Shown here in pieces: positions 1-8,269 of a stretch of DNA of 64,000 nt. The notes under the pieces are model-generated. The model saw only the letters and a program-made list of their open reading frames with translations. It had not been told where the DNA came from and did not search any database. Both the position numbers and the translations under genes were made by a program. Position 1 is the stretch's first letter; each line of letters opens with the position of its first letter. Origin of the DNA: Curtobacterium sp. GC_Cur_3 (GTDB lineage Bacteria > Actinomycetota > Actinomycetes > Actinomycetales > Microbacteriaceae); NCBI RefSeq assembly GCF_026544205.1, contig NZ_JALNUI010000012.1, forward strand, positions 42,933-106,932, given 5' to 3'.

Positions 1-154
1 TCGCGGCGGGTCCGGCGGTCTTCAGGGCCTCCTGTGACCCGAACAGCCACCCGGACCCGATGATCGAACCGGTGGACGCCCAGATGAGTCCGATGAAGCC
101 GACGTTCCGCTTCAGGCCGGAATCCGGAAGCGTCGGTGCGCTCGTTGTTGCCAC
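1..154 (-). CDS. APC-family amino-acid permease, N-terminal fragment (runs off window)
   Basis: About 51 N-terminal residues are visible before the window edge. The reading frame starts at GTG 154 with an AGGAGC ribosome binding site just upstream. After a short polar leader the sequence has the segment GFIGLIWASTGSIIGSGWLF, typical of transmembrane helix 1 of APC-superfamily amino-acid permeases, where the GSIIGSGW stretch forms the unwound substrate-binding part. Such proteins are inner-membrane amino-acid/cation symporters or exchangers. The substrate cannot be inferred from this fragment. It is the last gene of the leftward series, about 120 bp beyond the lysine-tailed protein. Confidence 0.75.
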   Translation of the reverse strand, partial: MATTSAPTLPDSGLKRNVGFIGLIWASTGSIIGSGWLFGSQEALKTAGPAA

Positions 155-167
155 GGTTGCTCCTGTC

Positions 168-207
168 GAGTCGAACACGACCCCGTTCGGGGGGTCGTGT
201 TCGACTC
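168..207. terminator. 17-bp perfect inverted repeat upstream of the permease
   Basis: Arms at 168-184 and 191-207 are exact complements around a 6-base loop. The hairpin lies between the stop at 278 and the permease start at 154. It probably ends transcription from the leftward gene at 278-1141, or lies in the permease leader. No clear T-run follows on the minus strand, so a rho-independent role is likely but not certain. Confidence 0.6.
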
Positions 208-277
208 TGGCACCGTGCGGCGACTTGGGACGGATTGTTCACATGACTGAAACACCAGTCCTGTATAACCCTTCAGG

Positions 278-1141
278 CTACTTCTTGGACTTCTTCTTCT
301 TGTCGTCCTTCTTCGAGGACTTCTTCTCGTCCTTCTTCTTCGACGACTTCTTCTCGTCGTCCTTCTTCTTGGACGACTTCTTCTTCGACGACTGCTCCTC
401 GTCGTCCTGCTTCTTCGACTTCTTCGACTTCTTCGTCGTCTTGCCGTCCTCGTCCTCAGCTGCCTCAGCTGCCTCAGCTGCCTCGGGTGCCTCGGGCACG
501 GGCTGCACGGCGGGGACGGTCGGTACCACGGGCTCGCTCGGCTCGATTCCGTCGACCGGCTCGACGACCACGGCGGACCCGGTGTCCTCGAGCACGTCCA
601 CGGGCTGCTCGGTCAGCTCGGAGGCGAGTGCGTCCTCGACCCGCTCCACGGTGAGCTCGGCGGCGTCCTCGGCGAGTCGGACGAGGGCCTGCGCGGCACG
701 GAGGCGCGTGGTGCTCTTGCGGGCCAGCACGTCGGCCCGGGCGCCCTCGAGGAACGTCCGCAGCGAGCGCTCGACGGCCGAACGACCTCGGGGAGCCGAG
801 CGGTCCAGCCGGTCGATCTCGCCCGCGACCCCGGCGACGTCGTCCTCGACGTGCTCGTGCCGGACGGACTCGATGAGTGCTGCGACGGTGGCGGCGGCAC
901 GCTCGACGGCGGCGCTGCGCTGGTCGAGCACGACGAGCATCTCGAACGTGGAGCCGTACGACACGGTCTCGAGGCGGACGGGCTCGGCGCCACGGCCGCG
1001 GACGACCAGTCGGGCGTCGGGGGTGGGGAGCCAGGCCGTCAACGCGGCGACGGTGGCGACCGACGCGACGATGCGCTCGTACTCGGCCAGGCCGACTCGT
1101 TCCTGCTCTCGCAGCCGGACTCGGATCGCGATCTCCTGCAC
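278..1141 (-). CDS. Hypothetical protein with a lysine-rich C-terminal tail
   Basis: 287 residues from GTG 1141, which has GGAAGG eight bases upstream. In-frame codons further upstream run into the ssrA terminator and are unlikely to be used. Residues 1 to about 165 look like a folded alpha/beta and helical region rich in Arg, Glu and Ala. Residues about 165-228 are acidic and Ala/Pro/Val-rich, including an EAAEAAEAAE run. The last ~59 residues are almost only Lys, Ser, Asp and Glu, with repeated KKSSKK and KKKD blocks. I do not recognise the family. Lysine-rich tails of this kind occur in actinobacterial nucleoid and RNA-binding proteins, so nucleic-acid contact is possible, but this is inference. 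The gene follows ssrA in the same direction. Confidence 0.7.
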   Translation of the reverse strand: MQEIAIRVRLREQERVGLAEYERIVASVATVAALTAWLPTPDARLVVRGRGAEPVRLETVSYGSTFEMLVVLDQRSAAVERAAATVAALIESVRHEHVEDDVAGVAGEIDRLDRSAPRGRSAVERSLRTFLEGARADVLARKSTTRLRAAQALVRLAEDAAELTVERVEDALASELTEQPVDVLEDTGSAVVVEPVDGIEPSEPVVPTVPAVQPVPEAPEAAEAAEAAEDEDGKTTKKSKKSKKQDDEEQSSKKKSSKKKDDEKKSSKKKDEKKSSKKDDKKKKSKK

Positions 1142-1222
1142 AGCGGGACCTTCCACTCGGGTTCGGCACGGGTGTCCACCCGCGCCTGCCCCGGAGCGTA
1201 GTCCTCGAGCGTGCACGAACAG

Positions 1223-1264
1223 CGAACGCCCCGGCGGTGTCCTTCGACACCGCCGGGGCGTTCG
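1223..1264 (-). terminator. Terminator of ssrA
   Basis: A 19-bp perfect stem (1223-1241 with 1246-1264) closes a 4-base CTTC loop. It is GC-rich with the stable UUCG-type geometry and starts about 50 bp beyond the tmRNA 3' end on the minus strand. Confidence 0.8.
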
Positions 1265-1312
1265 GTCCTGATCGCTCAGGCCACGTGTGACAGCAGCTGC
1301 GCCGCTCGGCGA

Positions 1313-1690
1313 TGGTGGAGATGGGGGGAATCGAACCCCCGTCCATCGCTGCAATTCGACGTCTTCTACGGGCGTATCCGGATGATTCGTTCTGCTCGGC
1401 CCCGTCCTTTGCTACCGGCTTCTAGGACGACGGGCCCAGTCTCAGTGCAAGTCCCGCACGGCCCTGAGGCGCAACCGTGCAGCAAGTCCTCTGGATGACG
1501 CCGGAACTCAGGTTAGAAGACGATCACCTGGCCGACGGACTTCATGTGCTGGGCTGCTTACGCAGCGAGAGCGAAGTCAGTGCGCTTGGAATTGGCACTT
1601 GTTGTTTTCCACGGATCGTTGACGAGATGACCGTGGATCCTCGGCCCGCTTCCCGTCGGCACACAGGCAATGTCGAAACCGATCATCCCC
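1313..1690 (-). ncRNA. ssrA: tmRNA (transfer-messenger RNA)
   Basis: This RNA rescues stalled ribosomes and tags the nascent chain for proteolysis, together with SmpB encoded just upstream. Read on the minus strand, the 5' end GGGGATG pairs with CATCTCC next to the encoded CCA end at 1313, giving the 7-bp tRNA-like acceptor stem. The T-arm GGTTCGATTCC is present. The mRNA-like part contains GCC AAT TCC AAG CGC ACT GAC TTC GCT CTC GCT GCG TAA, which gives the tag ANSKRTDFALAA. The LAA end is universal and the body resembles actinobacterial tags. Length is 378 nt. Both ends were fixed by pairing, so they are mature ends. Confidence 0.96.
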
Positions 1691-1785
1691 GTACGGGCCG
1701 AGCAGCGAGCCGCTGTCACACTGTGGAGTTGTTGTGCCTGTTTCCGCAGGCAGCTGTTCAGTCTACCGAGGAACGGCTGACACCG

Positions 1786-2262
1786 CTACTCGCCGACGCG
1801 GTTCTTCGTCCGCATGGCCCGCTCGGCCTCGCGCTTGTCGGTCTTCTCGCGCATGGCCTGGCGCTTGTCGAACTCGCGCTTGCCCTTGGCCACGGCGATC
1901 TCGACCTTGGCGCGGCCGTCGTGGAAGTAGATCTGCAGCGGCACGAGGGTGTAGCCACCCTGCGCCGTCTTGTGCGAGATCTTCACGATCTCCTGCTTGT
2001 GCAGGAGCAGCTTGCGCTTGCGCCGCGGGGCGTGGTTGTTCCAGGTGCCCTCGGTGTACTCGGGGATGTGCACGGCGTCGAGCCAGGCTTCTCCCCCGTC
2101 CACGAAGGCGTAGCCGTCCACGAGCGACGCCCGGCCCTCACGCAGGGACTTGACCTCGGTGCCTGAGAGCACCATGCCGGCCTCGTACGTCGACTCGATC
2201 AGGTAGTCGTGGCGCGCTCGACGATTCGTCGCCACGATCTTCTCGCCGCGTTCCTTCGCCAT
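1786..2262 (-). CDS. smpB: SsrA-binding protein SmpB
   Basis: 158 residues, the normal family length. SmpB binds the tRNA-like domain of tmRNA and delivers it to stalled ribosomes. The N-terminal region has [17 protein letters not shown] followed by [10 protein letters not shown], the conserved oligonucleotide-binding fold. The C-terminal tail (about 130-158) is basic and charged, with [15 protein letters not shown], the part that enters the mRNA channel in place of codon-anticodon pairing. It lies about 95 bp upstream of ssrA in the same direction and about 57 bp after ftsX, the usual prfB-ftsE-ftsX-smpB-ssrA order. The ssrA promoter should fall in the 95-bp gap. Confidence 0.97.
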   Translation of the reverse strand: MAKERGEKIVATNRRARHDYLIESTYEAGMVLSGTEVKSLREGRASLVDGYAFVDGGEAWLDAVHIPEYTEGTWNNHAPRRKRKLLLHKQEIVKISHKTAQGGYTLVPLQIYFHDGRAKVEIAVAKGKREFDKRQAMREKTDKREAERAMRTKNRVGE

Positions 2263-2319
2263 GCGCGTCTCCTCTCGACCGTTCGCTGCGGGTGCGCAGC
2301 CCCACAGTCTATCGGACGA

Positions 2320-3230
2320 TCAGACCTTCAGGTAGCGGCGGATGGCGATCGACGCCGACACCGCCGCCAGGACCACGCCGATGACGATCACCGCCGGGAC
2401 GACCACGGCCGCGTCGCTCATGCCGATGAACGCGACACCGCTGAACCGCTTGGTGAGGTAGTTGCGGACGAAGAACCACACGACCGCGGTGATCGCACCA
2501 CCGGCCAGCACGGCACCGATGGCCGCGGCGATCACGCCCTCGAGCACGAACGGCGTCTGGATGAACCGGTTGGACGCCCCCACCAGACGCATGATCCCGA
2601 GCTCCCGTCTCCGCGAGAACGCGGACAGGCGGATCGTCGTGGCGATGAGCAGCACGGCGGCGATGAGCATCAGCGCCGCGATGCCGATGGCCGTGTACGA
2701 CGACGCGTTCAGCAGGTTGAAGATCGGTTGGAGGTACCCGCGTTGGTCCATGACGCTCTGGACGCCAGCGACCTTCGATAGGCTCTCCTGCAGCACGTCC
2801 GCCTGCGACGGGTTCTTCAGGTTCACCCAGAAGGTCTCGTTGAGGTACTCGGGCTTGACGAACTCCGTGGTCGGCGCGTCCTTGAACTGCTGCTTGAAGC
2901 GGACGTACGCCTGCTGCTGGTCCTGGAAGTACGTCTTCTCGATGTACGGCGCCAGCGTCGGGCCCTTGAGCTGTTCCTCGACCTGCTTGCGCTGGTCCTC
3001 GGTGGCCTTCGCCCCGGTGCAGTTGCCGGTGGTGTCGGTGTCGGTGCACAGGTAGACGGCGACCTGGGCACGGTCGTACCAGTACCCCTTCATCTGGTTG
3101 ATCTGCATCTGCAGCAGGATCGCGGTGCCGACGAAGGTCAGCGAGATGAACGTGACGAGGACGACCGAGACGACCATCGAGGCGTTGCGGCGGAGGCCGG
3201 AACCGACCTCGCCCATGACGAGTCCGAGCC

Positions 3231-3234
<4 letters not shown>
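2320..3234 (-). CDS. ftsX: Cell-division ABC transporter permease FtsX
   Basis: 304 residues. FtsX forms the membrane part of the FtsEX complex, which couples cytosolic ATPase activity to peptidoglycan hydrolases at the division site. One transmembrane helix lies near residues 20-42. It is followed by a large extracytoplasmic loop that probably includes the Cys pair [10 protein letters not shown]. Three more helices lie in the C-terminal half, preceded by [13 protein letters not shown], the FtsX/MacB-type coupling motif. The ATG start lies inside the last codons of ftsE (ATGA overlap), so the two are translationally coupled. Confidence 0.96.
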
Positions 3235-3989
<755 letters not shown>

Positions 3990-4040
3990 GACCGGATCAG
4001 GGTAGGTCGCCTGGCTCGGAATGACCGCCAGGCGCGCGGC

Positions 4041-5150
4041 TCAGGACTCGACGGACTGCTTGCGCCAGCGGATGCCGGCGTTGATGAAGCCGTCCAGGTC
4101 GCCGTCGAACACGGCTGAGGGGTTGTTCACCTCGTGCTCGGTCCTGAGGTCCTTGACCATCTGGTACGGCGCCAGGACGTAGGAGCGGATCTGGTCGCCC
4201 CAGCTCGCCGTGATGTTCCCGGCGAGCTCCTTCTTCTTCGCGTTCTCCTCTTCCTTCTTCAGGAGCAGGAGTCGCGACTGGAGCACGCGCATGGCCGCAG
4301 CACGGTTCTGGATCTGCGACTTCTCGTTCTGCATCGACACCACGGTGCCGGTGGGGATGTGCGTGAGGCGCACCGCCGAGTCCGTCGTGTTGACGGACTG
4401 GCCACCGGGTCCCGACGAGCGGAAGACGTCGACGCGGATGTCGTTCTCGGGGATGTCGATGACGGCGGTCTCCGGCATCAGCGGGATTACCTCCACCGCG
4501 GCGAACGACGTCTGCCGCTTGCCCGCGGCGCCGAACGGCGACATCCGGACCAGGCGGTGCGTGCCGGCCTCCACCGACAGGGTGCCGAAGGCGTGCGGGG
4601 CGTCGACCTCGAACGTGGCGGACTTGATGCCCGCTTCCTCGGCGTAGGAGGTGTCCATCACGGTGGCCTTGTAGCCGTGCTGTTCGGCGTACCGCAGGTA
4701 CATGCGCATGAGCATCTCGGCGAAGTCGGCGGCGTCGACGCCACCGGCCCCGGCACGGATGGTGATGACCGCGGGGCGGTCGTCGTACTCGCCGTCGAGG
4801 AGCGTCTGCACCTCGAGCTCGCCCATCGTCTTCGTGATCGCCTTGAGCTCCGAGGCGGCCTCGTCGGCGGACTCCTGGTCGTCGCCCTCGTTCGCCATCT
4901 CGACCAGGACCTCGAGGTCGTCGATGCGCGACTGCGTGTCGGTGATCTTCTTCAGCGCCGACTGCCGGTGCGAGAGCGCGCTCGTCACCTGCTGCGCGTG
5001 GTCGACGTCGTCCCAGAGGTCCTGGGCCCCGGCCTGCTCGCTGAGGTCGGCGATCTCGCGCTGCAGGCGGTCGACGTCGACCACCGAGCGGATGTTGCCG
5101 AAGGTCTCTCGGAGGGCGGAGAGCTGCTCGGTGTAGTCCAGTTCGACCAT
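4041..5150 (-). CDS. prfB: Peptide chain release factor 2
   Basis: 369 residues from ATG 5150. RF2 recognises UGA and UAA stop codons and triggers peptide hydrolysis. The stop-codon tripeptide SPF is visible in [15 protein letters not shown] and the catalytic GGQ loop in [13 protein letters not shown]. The N-terminal ~100 residues form the helical domain 1. The gene is one uninterrupted frame: the autoregulatory UGA frameshift of many bacterial prfB genes is absent near codon 25. Upstream in-frame codons have no ribosome binding site. It leads the ftsE-ftsX-smpB series. Confidence 0.97.
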   Translation of the reverse strand: MVELDYTEQLSALRETFGNIRSVVDVDRLQREIADLSEQAGAQDLWDDVDHAQQVTSALSHRQSALKKITDTQSRIDDLEVLVEMANEGDDQESADEAASELKAITKTMGELEVQTLLDGEYDDRPAVITIRAGAGGVDAADFAEMLMRMYLRYAEQHGYKATVMDTSYAEEAGIKSATFEVDAPHAFGTLSVEAGTHRLVRMSPFGAAGKRQTSFAAVEVIPLMPETAVIDIPENDIRVDVFRSSGPGGQSVNTTDSAVRLTHIPTGTVVSMQNEKSQIQNRAAAMRVLQSRLLLLKKEEENAKKKELAGNITASWGDQIRSYVLAPYQMVKDLRTEHEVNNPSAVFDGDLDGFINAGIRWRKQSVES

Positions 5151-5232
5151 GGTCCCCGATCCTACCGGCGCGGCCAGGACACGGCCGACCGGGAGGCTCG
5201 GCGCGGCCCCGCCTCGCCCGTCACGTCGGCGC

Positions 5233-5263
5233 ACGGTCCGCCGGGCGTGGCCCGGCGGTCCGT
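5233..5263 (-). terminator. Terminator-like hairpin after the GH16 gene
   Basis: Arms 5233-5246 and 5250-5263 pair with one T-T mismatch around a GTG loop. It begins at the GH16 stop codon on the minus strand and separates that gene from prfB. Confidence 0.55.
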
Positions 5264-6879
5264 CAACCGGCTCGGGAGATGCTCACCCACGCGACCTGCA
5301 CGTCACCGGCAGCGTCCTTCGGCGGCTTCTGCGGGGACATCGTCGCCGCCTGCAGGACGAGGTGCAGCGGCTTCTTCGGGAGGTTCTGCGTCGTGGAGCT
5401 CACGCTCACGCCGTCGACGAGGAAGTTCAGCTTCGTCGGCGTCCACTCGATCGTGTAGGTGTGCCATGCCGTGAACGTCGTGCCGAGGTCCCGGTGCAGG
5501 CAGTTCGCGGCCGGGTTTCCCGGGCAGTGGTTCGAGAGCGTGACGTTGCCGTCGAGGGCACCCTCCGGGAAGTCGACCTCGCCGTCCTCCCACGTGTTCG
5601 TGTCCGACCACAGGAGCCCGGCGAGCCCGTACCCCTGGACGGCGTCCGCACGGAGCCGGATGTCGTACCGGCCACTGGTCTGTCCGCCCCACCGGCCGTC
5701 GACGAGCGGGATGAACGCGGCGCCGGTGGGCTGCCCGGACGCGTCGGTGTGCATGTGCATGTCGAGCGTCCCGTCGGCCACGGACATGGCGGACTGTCGG
5801 TACATGCCGACGCCGCTCGTGTCGTTGAAGCCGTCGTAGGCGACGAAGCGGTCCCCGTAGTCCTTCGCGAACGCCCCGGAGGCCGCCGGTGTCGTGAAGT
5901 CCTCACCGAAGATGCGCGTCCACCCCGACGCTGCCGCCGGCATCGCGCCGCCGTCCTGCTGGTCGGACCCCGCGGTGCTGTCCGGGGTCGTCGGCCGGGA
6001 GGGCACGGGCGACGTCGTCGGCTGGGTCGTCGGCTGGGTCGTCGGCTGGGGCGTGGGCTGCGGCGCCGGCGCGGTCGCGGGCAGTGCTGCCGGGATCGTG
6101 GCCGTCCGGCACCCGAGCTGCCGGTCGGATCCGCTGCCGACGTTCACCGCGACGACGCACACCGACTGCGCGCCGGTCTTCGCCGTCGCGAGCGCGGTGG
6201 CGAAGCCGTGGGTCCCCGTGACCCCGCGGGCGCGGTTCACGTCACCCCGGGCGACGTCCGTGTGCACGGTCCCGATCCTGGTGCCGCCGACGGTGACCGC
6301 GACGTCCACGGAGGCGGACGAGGTGTCCGGGTCGAGTGCCCACCCGCGGACGGTCACCGTGCCCGCGCTGGCGGCGACGCCGTCGAACGAGCCGACCGGG
6401 GACGGGTCCCCGACGGTGACGGTCCGGCACCCCAGCGCGACGTCCTTCCCACGGGTCAGGCTGAGCGCGGTGACGCAGACCGACTGCTTGCCGTACTTCG
6501 TGGCGACGACGGAGCCGCTGTACCCGTGGTTCCCGCGCACGCCCAGGCGGCGGTTCACGTCGGCACGGGCCGTCGCGGCGGGCACGGTGCCGGCGACGCT
6601 GCCCCCGACGGTGACGCGGACGCTCGTGGACGCGGTCGACTTCGCCCGGTCGACTGCCCACCCGCGGACCGTGACCGTGCCGAGGCCGGCGCTGACGGCG
6701 TCGATCGAGCCCGTCGTCGTCGCGCTCGCGGCGAACACCGGGGACGCGCTGAGCGTCGCGGCGACGATCGCCGACACGGTGACGGCGACGGCGAGACGTC
6801 GGCGTGCGTGTCCGCGGACGACGACCGTCCCGACACCCGCTCGTCCCCGCACCGCACCGGTGTTCGTCTGCTTGTCCAT
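5263..6879 (-). CDS. Secreted glycoside hydrolase family 16 protein with two N-terminal repeat modules
   Basis: 538 residues from ATG 6879. Residues 1-50 are a signal peptide (basic stretch, hydrophobic core, SPVFA-AS cleavage). Two related ~100-residue modules follow (about 57-155 and 160-257). Each has GTVTVRGWA near the start, DVNR in the middle, and a QSVCV...LGCRT Cys pair at the end. A Pro/Thr/Gln linker with repeated PTTQ (about 258-305) leads to the catalytic domain (about 315-538). The GH16 core is recognised by [11 protein letters not shown], which fits the ExDxxE catalytic motif, and by [21 protein letters not shown]16 enzymes cut beta-1,3/1,4-glucans and related polymers. The substrate here is unknown. 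Confidence 0.88.
   Translation of the reverse strand: MDKQTNTGAVRGRAGVGTVVVRGHARRRLAVAVTVSAIVAATLSASPVFAASATTTGSIDAVSAGLGTVTVRGWAVDRAKSTASTSVRVTVGGSVAGTVPAATARADVNRRLGVRGNHGYSGSVVATKYGKQSVCVTALSLTRGKDVALGCRTVTVGDPSPVGSFDGVAASAGTVTVRGWALDPDTSSASVDVAVTVGGTRIGTVHTDVARGDVNRARGVTGTHGFATALATAKTGAQSVCVVAVNVGSGSDRQLGCRTATIPAALPATAPAPQPTPQPTTQPTTQPTTSPVPSRPTTPDSTAGSDQQDGGAMPAAASGWTRIFGEDFTTPAASGAFAKDYGDRFVAYDGFNDTSGVGMYRQSAMSVADGTLDMHMHTDASGQPTGAAFIPLVDGRWGGQTSGRYDIRLRADAVQGYGLAGLLWSDTNTWEDGEVDFPEGALDGNVTLSNHCPGNPAANCLHRDLGTTFTAWHTYTIEWTPTKLNFLVDGVSVSSTTQNLPKKPLHLVLQAATMSPQKPPKDAAGDVQVAWVSISRAG
6018..6056 (-). repeat. 12-bp direct repeats encoding the PTTQ linker
   Basis: Three near-identical GGCTGGGTCGTC units lie in tandem inside the GH16 gene and encode the [12 protein letters not shown] linker. 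Slippage here would change linker length in frame. Confidence 0.7.
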
Positions 6880-6960
6880 CTGCTGATTCCCTGCCCCTGA
6901 CCGACCGAAACGATCGGTACTGTACGGGCGCTCGAGCAGGCTCCGACAGCGTTTCGAGCA

Positions 6961-7043
6961 GGTCAGCCCCGGACTGGGGACAGGGGGGCCAGCGCCGGGC
7001 AGGAGTCGGGAGAACCCCTGGTCAGCCCCGAACTGGGGACTGG
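6961..7043. repeat. Imperfect tandem duplication around the cysteine desulfurase stop codon
   Basis: The segment GTCAGCCCCGAACTGGGGAC with about 35 adjoining bases at 7020-7070 recurs, diverged, at 6961-7019, with a period of about 59 bp. The right copy includes the last codons and stop of the desulfurase plus its hairpin-forming CCCC/GGGG end. The left copy is a decayed duplicate in which the stop is lost. Each copy could form a small terminator hairpin. Confidence 0.65.
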
Positions 7044-7046
7044 TGC

Positions 7047-8210
7047 CTAGCGCCCGAGCAGGGGTTCGCGGGAGGCCATGCCCGCCACGCTCGCCCGCGC
7101 CACGGCGTCGGGCAGGGCGGCCAGGAAGGCGTCGACGTCCGCGTCGGTCGAGGTGTGCCCGAGCGTCACCCGGAGGGCGCCGCGGGCCTCGTCCTCGGAC
7201 AGCCCCATGGCGAGCAGCACGTGGGAGGCCTCCGGCACGCCGGCCTGGCACGCGGAGCCGGTCGAGACGGCCACCCCGGCGGCGTCGAGGAGGAACAGGA
7301 GCGAGTCGCCCTCGCAGCCCGGGAAGGTGAAGTGCGCGTTGCCCGGCAGCCGGTCGACCGGGTCACCGCGGAGCACGGCGCTGGGCACGGCGTCGAGGAC
7401 CCCGGCGACCAGCCGGTCTCGGAGGGCCTGGACGTCGGCGTGGGGTGTCGCGGCCGCGACGCCGAACGCGATCGCCGCCGGGGCGTCCTGCGTGCCGCTC
7501 CGCACCTGGCGCTGCTGTCCGCCGCCGTGGATGAGCGGTTCGACCGTGGCGCGGCGACCGAGCACCAGCGCGCCGATCCCCACCGGTCCCCCGATCTTGT
7601 GGGCGGACACGCTCATGGCGTCGAGACCCGAGTCGCGGAACGACACCGGCACCTGGCCGTACGCGGCGACGGCGTCGGCGTGCACCGGGACGCCGGCCGC
7701 GTGGGCGAGCTCGACGATGCGGGCGACCGGCTGGATCGTGCCGACCTCGTTGTTCGCCCACAGGAACGTGACCAGGGCGACGTCCGAGGCCGCGGCGAGC
7801 CGGGCCTCCAGGCCGTCGAGGTCGAGGTGACCCTGCGCGTCCAGCGGGACCACGTCGACGACGGCGCCGTCGTGGCGCTCCAGCCAGTCGACCGTGTCGA
7901 CGGTGGCGTGGTGCTCCCCCGCCGCGACGACGATGCGGGGGCGCGGGTGGTCGACCTGTCGCGCCCAGAAGAGGCCCTTGACGGCGAGGTTGACGCTCTC
8001 GGTGCCGCCGGAGGTGAAGACGACCTCGACGGGTTCGGCGTCGAGGGAGGCGGCAACGCGGGCGCGACCGTCCTCGAGCAGCATCTTGGCGCGCTGACCG
8101 GCGCTGTGGATCGACGACGGGTTGCCGACCGTGGCGAGGGCGTCGGTGAAGGCGGCGAGCGCCTCGGGCAGGATCGGCGTCGTCGCTGCGTGGTCGAGGT
8201 AGACCGGCAC
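7047..8210 (-). CDS. Cysteine desulfurase (NifS/IscS-type, PLP-dependent)
   Basis: 387 residues. It takes sulfur from cysteine to form an enzyme persulfide used for tRNA thiolation or Fe-S assembly, leaving alanine. The N-terminus VYLDHAATTPILPEAL is the family signature. The PLP lysine lies in SAHKIGGPVGIGAL near residue 206. The active-site Cys is in STGSACQAG in the C-terminal third, on a short loop as in IscS-type (group I) enzymes. It is divergent from glgX, sharing a 59-bp start-to-start gap. The usual partner mnmA is not next to it, so whether its role is tRNA thiouridylation or Fe-S assembly cannot be settled here. Confidence 0.93.
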   Translation of the reverse strand: MPVYLDHAATTPILPEALAAFTDALATVGNPSSIHSAGQRAKMLLEDGRARVAASLDAEPVEVVFTSGGTESVNLAVKGLFWARQVDHPRPRIVVAAGEHHATVDTVDWLERHDGAVVDVVPLDAQGHLDLDGLEARLAAASDVALVTFLWANNEVGTIQPVARIVELAHAAGVPVHADAVAAYGQVPVSFRDSGLDAMSVSAHKIGGPVGIGALVLGRRATVEPLIHGGGQQRQVRSGTQDAPAAIAFGVAAATPHADVQALRDRLVAGVLDAVPSAVLRGDPVDRLPGNAHFTFPGCEGDSLLFLLDAAGVAVSTGSACQAGVPEASHVLLAMGLSEDEARGALRVTLGHTSTDADVDAFLAALPDAVARASVAGMASREPLLGR

Positions 8211-8269
8211 TGGAGGACTCCCTTCGAGAGCGTTTTCAGGATACCTGCGTGTCCTCGTACCCTTGTCGG

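Noticed and set aside
60..1271. Plus-strand frame with Phe/Ser-rich runs
   Set aside because: Complement of the Lys-codon-rich tail of the leftward gene at 278-1141; the runs come from CTT/TTC on the opposite strand.
4041..5150. Programmed frameshift in prfB
   Set aside because: The gene reads through in one frame from ATG 5150 with no in-frame TGA near codon 25.
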